7,631 bases of DNA, taken from positions 1 to 7,631 of the forward strand of contig CAZFUY010000118.1 in assembly GCA_964522445.1 (NCBI GenBank), written 5' to 3'. The stretch is from CAZFUY01 sp964522445 (GTDB lineage Bacteria; Pseudomonadota; Gammaproteobacteria; SZUA-229). This document shows, in pieces, positions 7,094-7,631 of this stretch; position 1 is the first letter of the stretch, and every line of letters begins with the position of its first letter. Below the pieces are notes generated by a model, which was given only the letters and a program-made list of their open reading frames with translations, was not told the DNA's origin and searched no databases. A program made the translations under genes and the position numbers.

Positions 7094-7326
7094 ATGAGTG
7101 AATTATCAAAAAGATCAACTGTTTACTTTGAGGCTGATGTTCATTAAGCACTAAGAATCAAGGCGGCAACAACACATCAATCAGTTTCTGAAGTCGTAAA
7201 TGAGGCCGTACGCCTGTGTTACGAGAAGCCCAGGAAGACTTAAGTGCTTTTTCAGAAAGAGCGAAAGAAGCAACATTGAGCTATGAGGTACTATTAGAAG
7301 ACTTGAAATTACATGGTAAAATATAG
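7094..7326 (+). pseudogene. Ribbon-helix-helix antitoxin gene broken by a nonsense codon and a frameshift
   Basis: The intact form would be a 77-residue CopG/RHH-type antitoxin that binds its operator as a dimer and neutralises the RelE-family toxin. The frame from ATG 7094 gives MSELSKRSTVYFEADVH and then a TAA at codon 18 (7145-7147). In relatives as I remember them this position is Gln after His, so a single CAA-to-TAA change is likely. Reading through gives ALRIKAATTHQSVSEVVNEA, the typical helix region. Near 7217-7221 the frame slips: the 233-base span is one base short of 78 codons, and the neighbouring frame continues REAQEDLSAFSERAKEA and ends LLEDLKLHGKI before TAG at 7324-7326. A lost T in a short T run explains this. 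The real 3' end overlaps the toxin start by 14 bases, the usual coupled arrangement. No internal start would restore a useful protein. Confidence 0.88.
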
Positions 7327-7576
7327 TCTTGCCTTTAAAAAGTCAGTTACCAAAGATCTTCGTAATATTCCCAATAAAGATGTTAAGTGCATATTAAAAA
7401 ATATTGAGCTTCTTTGTAAAGACCCAAGAGCGGATGGATGTGTTAAGCTCTCAGGGCAAGAGCGATATAGGGTAAGGCAAGGTGTTTACCGTATTCTTTA
7501 TGAAATTCAAGATACAGAGCTTATTGTCCTTGTCATTAAAGTAGCGCACTGTAGTGTTGTTTATAAAAACAGCTAA
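7313..7576 (+). CDS. RelE/ParE-superfamily toxin, intact frame with a probable active-site change
   Basis: The product is an 87-residue RelE-fold protein; family members cut mRNA in the ribosomal A site. The diagnostic core is KLSGQERYRVRQGVYRILYEIQD (45-67), followed by the strand IVLVIKVAH (71-79) and the C-terminal VVYKNS. R60 in VYRILYEI matches E. coli RelE R61, and Y84 matches Y87. The position after KVAH, normally Arg in this family (KVGHR) and equivalent to RelE R81, is Cys80 (TGT at 7550-7552), one C-to-T change from CGT. The next conserved acidic residue is also replaced, by Val. The toxin may therefore be weak or dead, which would explain how it coexists with a broken antitoxin. 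The start overlaps the antitoxin 3' end, so translation probably relied on coupling. The stop lies inside an attC-like site, as in integron cassettes. Confidence 0.88.
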   Translation: MVKYSLAFKKSVTKDLRNIPNKDVKCILKNIELLCKDPRADGCVKLSGQERYRVRQGVYRILYEIQDTELIVLVIKVAHCSVVYKNS

Positions 7577-7631
7577 CAAGACGTTTTACGCAGACCCAAA
7601 AAGTCACGCACCTTTTGTGGCGCTTCGCTAT
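7571..7631 (+). other. Left half of a putative integron attC site, cut by the window edge
   Basis: The stretch starts AGCTAACAAGACGTTTTACG, so the toxin stop TAA sits inside the R'' core (AAC at 7576-7578). It continues with GACCCAAAAAG, GTCACGCACC and TTTTGTGGCGCTTCGCTAT. The same succession (TAACAAG, CGTTT, a GGGAC/GACCC-like block, then a GCTTCGC loop) is typical of attC sites in chromosomal integrons as I remember them. The complementary right half, ending GCGTTA, should lie just past the window and is not visible. Confidence 0.6.

Noticed and set aside
7571..7631. Terminator after the toxin gene
   Set aside because: No self-complementary stem with a T-tract is present in the visible part; the attC-like reading explains the blocks better.
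1..7631. CRISPR array, tRNA or rRNA gene
   Set aside because: No regularly spaced repeats with unique spacers, no cloverleaf-like segment and no rRNA-like conserved blocks were seen.

Overview
The window looks like chromosomal DNA from an AT-leaning gammaproteobacterium. UvrA, a YajR-type transporter, SSB and GlmS all resemble the Escherichia coli proteins in length and motif layout. The order uvrA (divergent) - MFS transporter - ssb is, from memory, common in Gammaproteobacteria. No species can be named from the sequence. A run of exactly 100 N shows that this is a draft assembly.

Layout. Positions 1-85 may hold the last codons of an unidentified rightward gene. uvrA (87-2936) is on the minus strand. 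The uvrA/yajR intergenic region carries a large imperfect palindrome (3001-3088). yajR (3148-4493, rightward) runs into the gap (4494-4593), and on the far side only the last 56 codons of ssb are visible (4594-4764). The apparent single reading frame across the gap is an artefact. A strong intrinsic terminator (4773-4803) closes ssb. glmS (4915-6744) then has its own promoter, with an inverted repeat over the -35 region.

The accessory part begins immediately after glmS. The 3' end of glmS is the conserved attTn7 target. Six bases beyond its stop codon start AT-rich repeats (6751-6821) that resemble the TnsB-binding sites of Tn7 ends, so this is probably the eroded edge of a Tn7-like element. 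After about 190 bases of weakly coding sequence comes a degenerate attC-like site (7008-7058). A type II toxin-antitoxin pair follows, and its toxin stop codon lies inside what looks like the left half of an integron attC site (7571-7631, cut by the window edge). The pair therefore looks like an integron gene cassette.

The antitoxin gene is broken twice (a nonsense codon and a one-base frameshift). The RelE-family toxin frame is intact but carries Cys where the family usually has a catalytic Arg. The pair is best read as a decaying addiction module in which toxin and antitoxin have both been disabled.

The core genes serve DNA repair (uvrA, ssb), drug or proton-linked transport (yajR) and amino-sugar synthesis (glmS). 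The tail is a mobile-DNA landing zone.
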